The notes below the pieces were generated by a model, which saw nothing but the letters and a program-made list of their open reading frames with translations, was not told where the DNA came from and ran no database searches. The position numbers were made by a program, and so were the translations under genes. Positions 27,108 to 35,076 of a stretch of 51,817 nt of DNA are shown piece by piece. This DNA is from Bryobacterales bacterium. Its GTDB lineage: Bacteria > Acidobacteriota > Terriglobia > Bryobacterales > Bryobacteraceae. The stretch is taken from contig PMOK01000144.1 in the NCBI GenBank assembly GCA_003162425.1, positions 1 through 51,817 on the forward strand. The letters are read 5' to 3'. Position 1 is the stretch's first letter; every line of letters starts with the position of its first letter.

Positions 27108-27683
27108 CTAATCCTTCCGGCCTCGTCGCGTGGCTTCGAAGGCGCTGAGAACCCGCTGGCGGGCGCGGAACAATCTCACCTTCAAAGCATTTTCGTTCAC
27201 GGAATATATTTTTTCAAGCTCCTTCAGAGAGAGCCCTTCTACTTCTTTCAGCGTCAGCAAAATGCGGTCCTGCTCGGATACTGCCGCCAGCAAAGAATCC
27301 ACCAGCTCCTTAACCTGCTTCTGCCGTTGCTCCTCGTTCGATACCTTACCACCGGCCGCGGCGTCCGCCATCATGACCTGTTGTTCACTCAGGTCCGACA
27401 TTCGCGATTCGCTGCGCCGACGCTGCTTCCGCAGATAATCATACGACGCGTTTACCGTCAGCCGATACAACCAGGGCTCGAAAACCTCCGGAGTCCGCAG
27501 TTGATCGAGTGAATAATACAGCCGCAGGAACACCTCCTGCGCAACATCTTCTACGTCCTCGGGCCGCCCGATCAGCCGGGCGATGGTCCCCAAAATCCTC
27601 TTCCGATAAGCAACCACAACCTGGTTGAAAGCGGCGTCATCGCCATGCTGCGCCTTCTCGATCTGTTCGAATTCAACCAGCAT
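27108..27683 (-). CDS. ECF sigma-70 family RNA polymerase sigma factor
   Basis: A 191-residue group 4 sigma factor. Region 2 (about 18-88) has FNQVVVAYRKRILGTIARLIGRPEDVEDVAQEVFLRLY and the -10-melting segment FEPWLYRLTVNASYDYLRKQRRR. Region 4 (about 128-185) has LTLKEVEGLSLKELEKIYSVNENALKVRLFRARQRV, recognising the -35 element. It heads the operon with the membrane partner and LTXXQ-like sensor and presumably activates its own promoter in the 190-bp divergent gap with the helicase gene. Confidence 0.92.
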   Translation of the reverse strand: MLVEFEQIEKAQHGDDAAFNQVVVAYRKRILGTIARLIGRPEDVEDVAQEVFLRLYYSLDQLRTPEVFEPWLYRLTVNASYDYLRKQRRRSESRMSDLSEQQVMMADAAAGGKVSNEEQRQKQVKELVDSLLAAVSEQDRILLTLKEVEGLSLKELEKIYSVNENALKVRLFRARQRVLSAFEATRRGRKD

Positions 27684-27765
27684 GCGGCCTTAAAGCCAGC
27701 CGCCTTTTCTCACATTTATACAGGCGTACCGGCAAACTGTTAGGTTACAAGGGGTTGTGCCAGTA

Positions 27766-27809
27766 GGACAAGCCTCCGGCTTGTCCAGACGCAAGCCAGA
27801 GGCTTACGC
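27766..27809. repeat. Double-hairpin REP-like element
   Basis: GGACAAGCC and GGCTTGTCC (27766-27786) form a perfect 9-bp stem with a 3-nt loop; AAGCC/GGCTT follows at 27793-27805. It lies in a divergent promoter gap, so termination is unlikely. Such paired AAGCCTCCGGCTT hairpins look like a dispersed palindromic repeat. Confidence 0.5.
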
Positions 27810-27838
27810 TACGAGGAGCAAGCCCTTTGGCGTCAACA

Positions 27839-27847
27839 TGCTAAAAT
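27839..27847 (+). promoter_or_regulatory. Extended -10 promoter for the helicase gene
   Basis: TGCTAAAAT (27839-27847) is an extended -10 box about 25 bp before the helicase ATG. The resulting 5' leader would be under 20 nt and contains CCCCCCTTTTTTT but no Shine-Dalgarno sequence. Confidence 0.4.
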
Positions 27848-27871
27848 CGGTTTGCACCCCCCTTTTTTTAC

Positions 27872-30190
27872 ATGGACTTTCTGCAGGGTCTAAATCCGCA
27901 ACAACAAGAGGCCGTCAAGCACGTGGAAGGCCCGCTTTTGCTGCTGGCCGGCGCCGGCAGCGGAAAAACGCGGGTCATCACGCACCGCATGGCGCACCTG
28001 ATTCAGGCTCATCGCGTCCCCGGACCCGCTATCGTAGCAGTAACATTCACCAATAAGGCCGCAGACGAAATGCGGCAGCGCGTGAACAATCTGCTGGGCG
28101 GCGCAAGCTCGCGCGAGGCCCCGCTGGTCTCCACCTTCCATTCGTTCTGCGTGCGCTTGCTGCGGCGCGATGGCGCGCGGCTGGCCGACATACGTTCCGG
28201 CTTTACGCCGAAGTTCACCATCTACGACGAAGACGATCAACTGGCGTTGATCAAATCGATTTTCAAGGCGACCGGACTGGACGAGAAATTCATCCAGTAT
28301 CGCGCCATGTGCTCCTGGATCAGCCATCAGAAGAGCCACAAACACTCGCCTGAAGACGCGTACGGAGGCTCGACTGACGACCGCACCGAGCGCATGTCTT
28401 CCGTGTACCGGCAATACGAAGAGCGCCTGCGCCAGGCCAACGCGCTGGATTTCGACGATCTGCTGCTGGAATCCGTAAGGCTGCTCGCGCACGACGAGGA
28501 TCTTCGCCGCCAGTACAATCGCCGCTTCGAATTCGTGATGATCGACGAATATCAGGACACCAATCGCAGCCAGTATGAGCTGATGCGTTTGTTGACGGAA
28601 ATGCGCAAGAACGTGGCCGTGGTAGGAGACGAGGACCAGTCGATTTACGGCTGGCGCGGCGCCGACATTCGCAATATCCTGGACTTCGAGCGCGACTATC
28701 CGAACGCGACGGTGATTCGCCTGGAGCAGAACTACCGCTCCACCAAGAATATTCTCGAAGCCGCCAGCGCCGTGGTGGCGAACAACGAAGAGCGCAAAGG
28801 CAAGTGGCTGTGGACCGAAGCTGGCACCGGCGATCGCATTGGCCGCTATGAGGCTTTCGATGGCGAGCAGGAGGCATTATTCATCGCCGATACGATCGAG
28901 CGGTTGCTTTCCGTGAATCCACGCCATCGCGTGGCGGTGCTGTATCGCACCAACTTCCAATCCCGCCAGATTGAAGAAGCGCTGCGGCGCTATCGCCGCG
29001 AGTACATCGTAGTGGGCGGCTTGAGCTTTTATCAGCGCGCCGAAGTGAAGGACGCTCTGGCATACCTCAAGGCCATTTCGAGCCCGCAGGATTCCGTGAG
29101 CTTGCTGCGCATCATCAACACGCCAGCCCGCGGCATCGGCAAAACCACTATCGAGCAGATTGAGCATTACGCGCTGGAGCACCAGCTCACGGTATGGTCA
29201 GCTATCGGCCGCATGCTGGACGAGAAGATTTTTCCGCCACGCGCGGAAGCAGCGCTCCAGGTGTTCCGCAAAATTATTCAGGACCTTTCATCGGTGGCGG
29301 AGTCTCAGCCGGTGCACGAAACTCTAAAGGAAATTCTGGAGCGCACCGGGTATAAAAGAATGCTAGAAGCCGATAACGATCGGGAATCAGAATCGCGGCT
29401 GGGCAACCTGGCCGAGCTGGTGAACGCTGCGGCAGAGGCAGCCGAGCGCGGCGAAGGCATCTCCGAATTTCTGGATCACGCGGCGCTGGTGGCCGACAGC
29501 GACTCCCTGGATTCGCGAGCCCAAGTCTCATTGCTTACGCTGCACAACGCCAAGGGCCTGGAGTTTCCGATCGTATTCCTGGCGGGCCTGGAAGAGGGCT
29601 TGTTTCCGCACATGCGTTCGCTCGATTCCAAGGCCGCCATGGAAGAGGAGCGCCGACTCTGTTATGTCGGCATGACACGCGCGGAGCAGCGCCTGTTCCT
29701 GACGTATGCGCGCTACCGTAGGCGCTATGGAGGCGGTCAACCGGAAGCGTCCATCCCATCGCGGTTCCTGAACGAAGTGCCGCAATCGCTGGTCGAAGAT
29801 ATGAACCCGCGAAAACGCACCTCGGATGTGGACCTTTTCGGCGAGAGCCAGGAGGTTCGCGAAACGGCCAAGCGCAATGTCTACACTGGCAAGACGTACA
29901 ACTCGGTGGAAAACATCCAGCAGTTCTTCGTCGATCGCGCTAAAGGATCGCCACAGGCTCCGCAAAGGGCCGAGCCAGCGACGAAAACCGTCGCCCCTCC
30001 CCGCGCCCCCGTGACTCCAATCCGCAAGAAGGGGCTTCGCGCCGGAGCGACCGTCCGGCATCCCAAATATGGCCTCGGGACGGTGCTGCGCCGCGAAGGG
30101 GAGGGCGACGATGCTAAGCTCACTGTAAGCTTCCAGGGTTATGGGTTGAAGAAGCTGGTTGAAAAATACGCAGGAATCCAAGAGGAATGA
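27872..30190 (+). CDS. pcrA: UvrD/PcrA-type superfamily 1 DNA helicase
   Basis: A 772-residue 3'-5' DNA helicase for repair and replication restart. Motifs in order: Q-motif LNPQQQEAV (7-15), Walker A AGAGSGKT (26-33), VTFTNKAADEMRQR, motif II DEYQDTN (225-231), motif III VVGDEDQSIYGWRGAD, RLEQNYRST, and motifs V/VI LLTLHNAKGLEFPIVFLAG and RRLCYVGMTRAEQRL. The C-terminal 50 residues form the PcrA Tudor-like domain (GATVRHPKYGLGTVLRREG) that contacts RNA polymerase in known members. The stop overlaps a 52-codon basic gene (ATGA). No ribosome-binding site is evident before the ATG. The name pcrA versus uvrD cannot be settled from sequence. Confidence 0.93.
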   Translation: MDFLQGLNPQQQEAVKHVEGPLLLLAGAGSGKTRVITHRMAHLIQAHRVPGPAIVAVTFTNKAADEMRQRVNNLLGGASSREAPLVSTFHSFCVRLLRRDGARLADIRSGFTPKFTIYDEDDQLALIKSIFKATGLDEKFIQYRAMCSWISHQKSHKHSPEDAYGGSTDDRTERMSSVYRQYEERLRQANALDFDDLLLESVRLLAHDEDLRRQYNRRFEFVMIDEYQDTNRSQYELMRLLTEMRKNVAVVGDEDQSIYGWRGADIRNILDFERDYPNATVIRLEQNYRSTKNILEAASAVVANNEERKGKWLWTEAGTGDRIGRYEAFDGEQEALFIADTIERLLSVNPRHRVAVLYRTNFQSRQIEEALRRYRREYIVVGGLSFYQRAEVKDALAYLKAISSPQDSVSLLRIINTPARGIGKTTIEQIEHYALEHQLTVWSAIGRMLDEKIFPPRAEAALQVFRKIIQDLSSVAESQPVHETLKEILERTGYKRMLEADNDRESESRLGNLAELVNAAAEAAERGEGISEFLDHAALVADSDSLDSRAQVSLLTLHNAKGLEFPIVFLAGLEEGLFPHMRSLDSKAAMEEERRLCYVGMTRAEQRLFLTYARYRRRYGGGQPEASIPSRFLNEVPQSLVEDMNPRKRTSDVDLFGESQEVRETAKRNVYTGKTYNSVENIQQFFVDRAKGSPQAPQRAEPATKTVAPPRAPVTPIRKKGLRAGATVRHPKYGLGTVLRREGEGDDAKLTVSFQGYGLKKLVEKYAGIQEE

Positions 30191-30345
30191 ATACTAAGAA
30201 AATTACCGACAAAACAGAGCGCAAGAAGCTGAAACGCGCATCCCGCAAGAAAGCGGCTCCGAAACCCAAACGGGCAGCGGGCGTCGCGCGAGGCTCCCTG
30301 AAGAAACGCGTCAAGAAATTAACGAAGGGCCAGCGGAAGCGGTAA
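30187..30345 (+). CDS. 52-residue highly basic protein
   Basis: The frame starts at an ATG overlapping the helicase stop (ATGA), implying translational coupling. The product has 52 residues, nearly half Lys or Arg, with no acidic cluster (segments such as ERKKLKRASRKKAAPKPKR and LKKRVKKLTKGQRKR). It resembles histone-H1-like tails or small ribosome-associated basic proteins and probably binds nucleic acid, perhaps with the helicase. It is too short for routine gene finders. The AGAGGA before the ATG is a plausible ribosome-binding site. Function unproven. Confidence 0.55.
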   Translation: MNTKKITDKTERKKLKRASRKKAAPKPKRAAGVARGSLKKRVKKLTKGQRKR

Positions 30346-30440
30346 ACCGTTTCTGGGTTTCTGGTTCCTAGTTTCTGGTTACCGGCGGTCTGGAACCAGA
30401 AACCAGAAACCAGAAACCAGAAACCAGAAACCAGCAACGG
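30346..30440. repeat. CCAGAAA tandem repeats with inverted upstream copies
   Basis: Five or so CCAGAAA units (about 30400-30434) are preceded by the complementary TTTCTGG units (30349-30380), so the segment can fold into a long hairpin. It separates the helicase/basic-protein unit from the transporter gene. The same unit recurs at 37735-37762. Confidence 0.6.
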
Positions 30441-30444
30441 CGGC

Positions 30445-31938
30445 ATGAGCCAACTCTTACGCACCAAGAGCATCGATGCGCTGATCGCTTCCTCCGAAGA
30501 GCCTGAAAGGGCTCTCAAGAAGACGCTCGGCGTCTGGAGCTTGATCGCTCTCGGAATTGGTGCGGTGATCGGTTCCGGAATTTTCACCGTTACCGGAACC
30601 GCGGCCGCAGGCGAGCATTTTCTCGGCAAATCTATTTTGAAAGCGCCGGTGCTGGATCTGCTGCTGAACGGCGGCAACGCGGCCACGTTGAGCGGCCGCG
30701 CGGGTGCAGGTCCGGCCATTTCTGTTTCCTTTGTGCTGGTGGCCATCGCGTGCGGATTCGCGGCCCTCTGTTACGCAGAGCTCGCTTCCATGATCCCCAT
30801 CGCGGGCAGCGCGTACACTTATTCCTACGCCACGCTGGGCGAGATTTTTGCTTGGATCATCGGCTGGGATCTGATCCTGGAATACGCGTTCTCGAACATG
30901 AGCGTCGCGGTCGGATTCTCGGCGTACTTCAACGACATTCTCGACAACCTGTTCGGTTTTCATTTGCCGAAGGAATTGTCGCAGCCGATTTTCGAGGAGG
31001 GCCAGCGCACCGGCGCGTGGTTTAATCTTCCGGCGTTTATCGTTCTTTTGCTGCTGAGCTACATCCTGGTGCGGGGGGTCCGTGAAAGCGCCGAGACAAA
31101 CAACGTCATGGTGGTGGTAAAGCTGGTGGCGATTCTGTTCTTCGTTTTCGGAGCCGCCAAAGCCGTGAACACCGGAAACTGGCATCCGTTCATGCCCAAC
31201 GGTTATTCCGGCGTGCTGACAGGCGGGGCTATCGTCTTCTTTACGTATATTGGTTTTGACTCGGTCTCAACCGCCGCCGAAGAATGCCACCAGCCGCAAC
31301 GCGACATGCCCATTGGGATCTTTGCGACGTTAGCGATCTGTGCCCTGCTGTATGGTTCCGTGGCTCTGGTGCTCACCGGCATCGCGCATTGGGACACTTT
31401 GAACAACGACGCGCCGGTAGCCAACGCTCTCAAGGCGATCGGCATGAACCGGCTGCGGCTCATCGTCACGGCGGGCGCGCTGGTCGGCATGGTGTCATCG
31501 CTGCTGGTGTTCCAATACGGGCAGGCGCGCGTATGGTTTGCAATGTCGCGCGACCGGCTGCTGCCCGACGTGTTTTCGCGCGTGCATCCGAAGTACAAGA
31601 CGCCGTATGTCAGCACCTGGGTGGCGGGATTCCTGGTGGGAATTCCGGCCGGCGTGTTCGATATTAGTTGGTTCTCCGATCTATCGAATATCGGAACGCT
31701 GTTCGCCTTTATTCTGGTGTCGGCCGGCGTCATTGTGTTGCGGAAAAAGCAGCCCGAGCGCAAGCGAGGTTTCCGCGTCCCGTGGGTTCCGCTGTTGCCG
31801 GGGATCTCCATCGTTTGCTGCCTGGTCCTGATGCTGAGCCTGCCGCTCGAAACATGGATCCGCTTTTTCGTGTGGCTGGTGATCGGACTGTTTATCTACT
31901 TCCTCTACGGACAGAAGCGCACACGCGATTTCGCGTAG
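30445..31938 (+). CDS. APC-superfamily amino acid permease (CAT-like)
   Basis: A 497-residue inner-membrane transporter with about 12-14 helices. After a polar N-terminus (TKSIDALIASSEEPERALKKTLG), TM1 has the unwound GIGAVIGSGIFTVTGTAA signature (about 37-54). FFTYIGFDSVSTAAEECHQPQRDMP (about 266-290) and a later FRVPWVPLLP match cationic amino acid transporter-like APC proteins. It most likely imports amino acids with protons. Substrate not resolvable. Expression is probably independent because of the repeat upstream. Confidence 0.9.
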   Translation: MSQLLRTKSIDALIASSEEPERALKKTLGVWSLIALGIGAVIGSGIFTVTGTAAAGEHFLGKSILKAPVLDLLLNGGNAATLSGRAGAGPAISVSFVLVAIACGFAALCYAELASMIPIAGSAYTYSYATLGEIFAWIIGWDLILEYAFSNMSVAVGFSAYFNDILDNLFGFHLPKELSQPIFEEGQRTGAWFNLPAFIVLLLLSYILVRGVRESAETNNVMVVVKLVAILFFVFGAAKAVNTGNWHPFMPNGYSGVLTGGAIVFFTYIGFDSVSTAAEECHQPQRDMPIGIFATLAICALLYGSVALVLTGIAHWDTLNNDAPVANALKAIGMNRLRLIVTAGALVGMVSSLLVFQYGQARVWFAMSRDRLLPDVFSRVHPKYKTPYVSTWVAGFLVGIPAGVFDISWFSDLSNIGTLFAFILVSAGVIVLRKKQPERKRGFRVPWVPLLPGISIVCCLVLMLSLPLETWIRFFVWLVIGLFIYFLYGQKRTRDFA

Positions 31939-31964
31939 CGCGGTCCCCTTGCTCACGCGCGGGG

Positions 31965-33038
31965 CTACTGTTTCTTCTCTTTGGTCTTGTCGTCCGGCAG
32001 CGGTTCGGGAGTCTCGAACTTGATGGTGCTCTCGGTGCCGAACTTGCGATACAGCCGGAATTCGATCTCGTTGCGGCTCTTAAAACGCGTTCGGCTGGAT
32101 GTGTTCACCGATTTGAGCGGCAACAAAAACTCAGCATCCCCGATTTTGACGAAGTCGTAATCCAGCGACAGCGACACATCGTGGATGGGAAAGGTCTCCG
32201 GCATGTTGTAGGGGATCTGCGTGATCTTGGTCACCATCTTGGTGTCTTTGTCGATGTAAACCAGACCGCGATAAGCTGGAACGATGTCTAAGGTCTTATC
32301 CGCCACGACATGAAACTGGGAGTACTGTTGCTCGATATCGTACGAGAAAACATAAGTTGATCTGCCTCGCAACGTGCCCCAATGATCCCACTCGAACTGC
32401 GCGTGGCTGCCGAGGTCGAAAATCTCGCGCATCATGCTGCCAAATTCGCCGGCGGAGGTGGTGCCTCCCAGTTTTTCCATGGTCATGCCGGGATCGGCGG
32501 TCGTGCTGTTCACCAGAACAATCTGATAATCCTCGTGCCCTTCGTTGTAGGACAACTTCGTGGTGATGGTATCCACGTGATGCCATGCGGTTCCGAGGCC
32601 GGTGGGATCGACATCGCGGCGCGTCACCTGCACACAGATGAAGTTCGGAAGACTCTTGGTGTAGTTCTTGACGTACTCGCGCGTCTCTTCGATGAGCTTT
32701 CCTTGTTCGATGGAATCGGGCGGAGGCGCCTGCACGTAGACAGCTTTGGGCACGGGCGGTGGTGCAGCGGCTTTCACCAGGGTCGCGGAGGCGGTCCCCA
32801 ATTCTTTCAGAGCCGCGACGGTCTTCGGTCCCGCGCCTTGGCTTTGCAGATCCTCGATGGTTTGGTCGTCCAGTTTCTCCGCCATCTTCACGTGCTTGAG
32901 ATATTCAGCCACCTGCCGGTCGGGCTGCTTGAGTTGGACGGCGGAATGAATGAATTTGACCAGTTGATCGACCGTAAGGTTCATTTCCGCGGACGCGGCC
33001 AGCCCCAGCGCGGTCACCAGACAAAAAATCCACCTCAT
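31965..33038 (-). CDS. Exported hypothetical protein, tandem paralogue B
   Basis: A 357-residue protein with signal peptide MRWIFCLVTALGLAASAE. The N-terminal mature region (about 20-80) is helical, with VAEYLKHVKMAEKLDDQTIEDLQSQG. A Pro/Ala linker with PKAVYVQAPPP leads to a C-terminal domain (about 115-350) with LPNFICVQVTRRDVDPTG, a beta-rich region like outer-membrane-lipoprotein-sorting folds, and RGLVYIDKDTKMVTKI. The Lys/Glu-rich tail ends DDKTKEKKQ. It is a close copy of the gene 22 bp upstream. Function not recognised. Confidence 0.75.
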   Translation of the reverse strand: MRWIFCLVTALGLAASAEMNLTVDQLVKFIHSAVQLKQPDRQVAEYLKHVKMAEKLDDQTIEDLQSQGAGPKTVAALKELGTASATLVKAAAPPPVPKAVYVQAPPPDSIEQGKLIEETREYVKNYTKSLPNFICVQVTRRDVDPTGLGTAWHHVDTITTKLSYNEGHEDYQIVLVNSTTADPGMTMEKLGGTTSAGEFGSMMREIFDLGSHAQFEWDHWGTLRGRSTYVFSYDIEQQYSQFHVVADKTLDIVPAYRGLVYIDKDTKMVTKITQIPYNMPETFPIHDVSLSLDYDFVKIGDAEFLLPLKSVNTSSRTRFKSRNEIEFRLYRKFGTESTIKFETPEPLPDDKTKEKKQ

Positions 33039-33060
33039 AGTATTATTGTGCCTCAGACCA

Positions 33061-34146
33061 TTACGGCTTTTTGGGAGGCTTCTCGTCTTTCTCTTTGGTC
33101 TTCTCGTCGGGCAGCGGCTCGGGGGTCTCGAACTTGATGGTGCTCTCGGTGCCGAACTTTCGATACAAACGGAATTCGATCTCGTTCTTGCTGAGTTGGC
33201 GAGTGCTCTTGGACGAGTTCACCGATTTGAGCGGCAGTAAGAATTCGCTGTCGCCGATCTTGGTGAAATCATAGTCGAGCTGCAGTTCGACGTTATGCAT
33301 GGGAAACGTCTCCGGAATGTTGTAGGGTACCTCCGTATACTTCGTCACCATCTTGGTGTCCTGATCAATGTAAATCAGGCCGCGATAAGCCGTTGCGATA
33401 TCCTGTTTTTCGACGGTAAGATGGAGTCTGGAGTACTGCTGCTCGATGTCGTAGGCGAACACATAAGTTGCTCTGCCTCGCAGCTTGCCCCAGTGATGCC
33501 ACTCAAAACGGGCGTTGCTCTCGCGATCAAAGATATCCCGCATCATGCTGCCAAACTCGCCAGCGGAGTTGGTACCCCCCAGCTTGTCCATCGTAGTGCC
33601 GGGCGGAGGAGTCGCGTTGTTCACCAGGACCACTTGATAGTCTTCGCGCCCTTCGTTGTAAGACAATTTCGTGGTGATGGTGTCTTCGTGATGCCATGCG
33701 GATCCGGTGCCGGTAGGATCGACATCGCGGCGCGTCACCTGCACGCAGATGAAGTTAGGAAGATTTTTGGTGTAGTTCTTCACGTACTCGCGCGTCTCTT
33801 CGATGATCTTGCCCTGCTCGACGGAGTGCGGCCCGGGCGCCTGTACGTAGACTGCTGCTTTGGGCAGCGGTGGAGCGGCCTTCGAAAGAGCCGCGGATGC
33901 GGTGCCCAATTCTTTTAGAGCCGCCACTGTCTTTTGTCCCGCGCCCTGCCCTTCGAGATCCTCGATGGTCTGGTCGTCCAGCTTCTCCGCCATCTTTACG
34001 TGCTTCAGATATTCAGCCACCTGTTTGTCAGGAGTTTTGCGTTCAATGGCGGAATGGATGAAGGTGACTAGTTGAGAAACCGTCAGGCTCGTCTCTGCAG
34101 CCGCGGCCAGACCGAGCGCGGTCACCAGGCAAAGAATCCACTTCAT
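33061..34146 (-). CDS. Exported hypothetical protein, tandem paralogue A
   Basis: A 361-residue protein colinear with paralogue B: the same signal peptide (MKWILCLVTALGLAAAAE), helical N-terminal repeat (VAEYLKHVKMAEKLDDQTIEDLEGQG), linker and C-terminal beta-rich domain (LPNFICVQVTRRDVDPTGTG, RGLIYIDQDTKMVTKYTEVP). By eye the two are about 75% identical, with most divergence in the linker and around residues 180-240. The single Cys in FICVQV is shared. It starts 2 bp after the epimerase stop and is probably co-transcribed with it. Function unknown. Confidence 0.75.
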   Translation of the reverse strand: MKWILCLVTALGLAAAAETSLTVSQLVTFIHSAIERKTPDKQVAEYLKHVKMAEKLDDQTIEDLEGQGAGQKTVAALKELGTASAALSKAAPPLPKAAVYVQAPGPHSVEQGKIIEETREYVKNYTKNLPNFICVQVTRRDVDPTGTGSAWHHEDTITTKLSYNEGREDYQVVLVNNATPPPGTTMDKLGGTNSAGEFGSMMRDIFDRESNARFEWHHWGKLRGRATYVFAYDIEQQYSRLHLTVEKQDIATAYRGLIYIDQDTKMVTKYTEVPYNIPETFPMHNVELQLDYDFTKIGDSEFLLPLKSVNSSKSTRQLSKNEIEFRLYRKFGTESTIKFETPEPLPDEKTKEKDEKPPKKP

Positions 34147-34148
34147 AC

Positions 34149-35063
34149 TTAGCGTTCGGACCCCTCCGTTAGGAGACGTTGTAGCGCGGGTCCGAGTTTC
34201 GGGTATTGGAACCCAAAGCCGGCGACCTTTGCCGCCTCCGGGATTACACGCTGGCTGGCCAGGACCACGCTGGCCATTTCGCCAAACAGAAGCTTGAGCG
34301 CTAACTTGGGAACCGGGAAAATGGCCGGGCGATGGATTGCGGCCGCAAGTTCCTTGGTGAACTCCGCGTTCGAGACCGGTTCGGGCGCCGTGGCGTTAAC
34401 CGCGCTGTGTACACTGGCGTTCGCCAAAGAAAACAGTATTAAGTGGATCACGTCGTCGATGTGGATCCAGGATGTCCATTGGCGGCCGGAGGCGAGCCGT
34501 CCTCCGAGGCCGAACCGGAATGGGGGAAGCATCTTTGCCAACGCGCCTCCATCTTTGCCCAGCACGACGCCGAGACGGAGCCGCACCACTCGAATTCCCA
34601 GCGCTTCCGCCAACACAGCAGCTTTTTCCCAATCGATCACCACGCGCGCGAGAAAGTCGTCGCCAGGTGTGGATCTTTCGGTCAGGATTTCGTCACCGCG
34701 CGATCCATAGATCCCGATGGCCGACGCACAGATGAGCACGCCCGGCCGGCGTGATTGGGTGGAGAGCGCATTCACCAGATGGCGCGTTCCATCCACGCGG
34801 CTGTTACGAATCCGCTTCTTCACTTCCGGAGTCCAGCGCTGCGCGACAGGCTCACCAGCCAGATGAATCACCGCATCCGCGCCAGCTAAGCTTTCGGGCG
34901 GCGGCTCTTCTTCGGCAGAACGCCACTCAGAGAAGCGGACCGATTCGGGAAGATTCGCCGGCCGTTTGCGCGCCACTGCATGGACTGTGTGCCCGGCATC
35001 GATCAACGCGCGAGTAAGCCGCGTGCCGACGAATCCGGTTGCTCCCGTGACAGTGATGTTCAT
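34149..35063 (-). CDS. TIGR01777-family NAD(P)-binding epimerase
   Basis: A 304-residue atypical short-chain dehydrogenase/epimerase (YfcH/SulA-like). It starts at the ATG at 35063 (MNITVTGATGFVG); the longer frame to 35165 runs into the upstream gene and adds non-family residues, and an ATG at 35069 is also possible. The nucleotide site is TGATGFVGTRL; DAVIHLAGEPVAQRW and the C-terminal PALQRLL segment fit the family. Substrate is unknown; members are often linked to cell division or sugar-nucleotide-like chemistry. It begins 13 bp after the TIR-NB-ARC gene and probably shares its transcript. Confidence 0.88.
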   Translation of the reverse strand: MNITVTGATGFVGTRLTRALIDAGHTVHAVARKRPANLPESVRFSEWRSAEEEPPPESLAGADAVIHLAGEPVAQRWTPEVKKRIRNSRVDGTRHLVNALSTQSRRPGVLICASAIGIYGSRGDEILTERSTPGDDFLARVVIDWEKAAVLAEALGIRVVRLRLGVVLGKDGGALAKMLPPFRFGLGGRLASGRQWTSWIHIDDVIHLILFSLANASVHSAVNATAPEPVSNAEFTKELAAAIHRPAIFPVPKLALKLLFGEMASVVLASQRVIPEAAKVAGFGFQYPKLGPALQRLLTEGSER

Positions 35064-35076
35064 GCCCATGGCCGGA

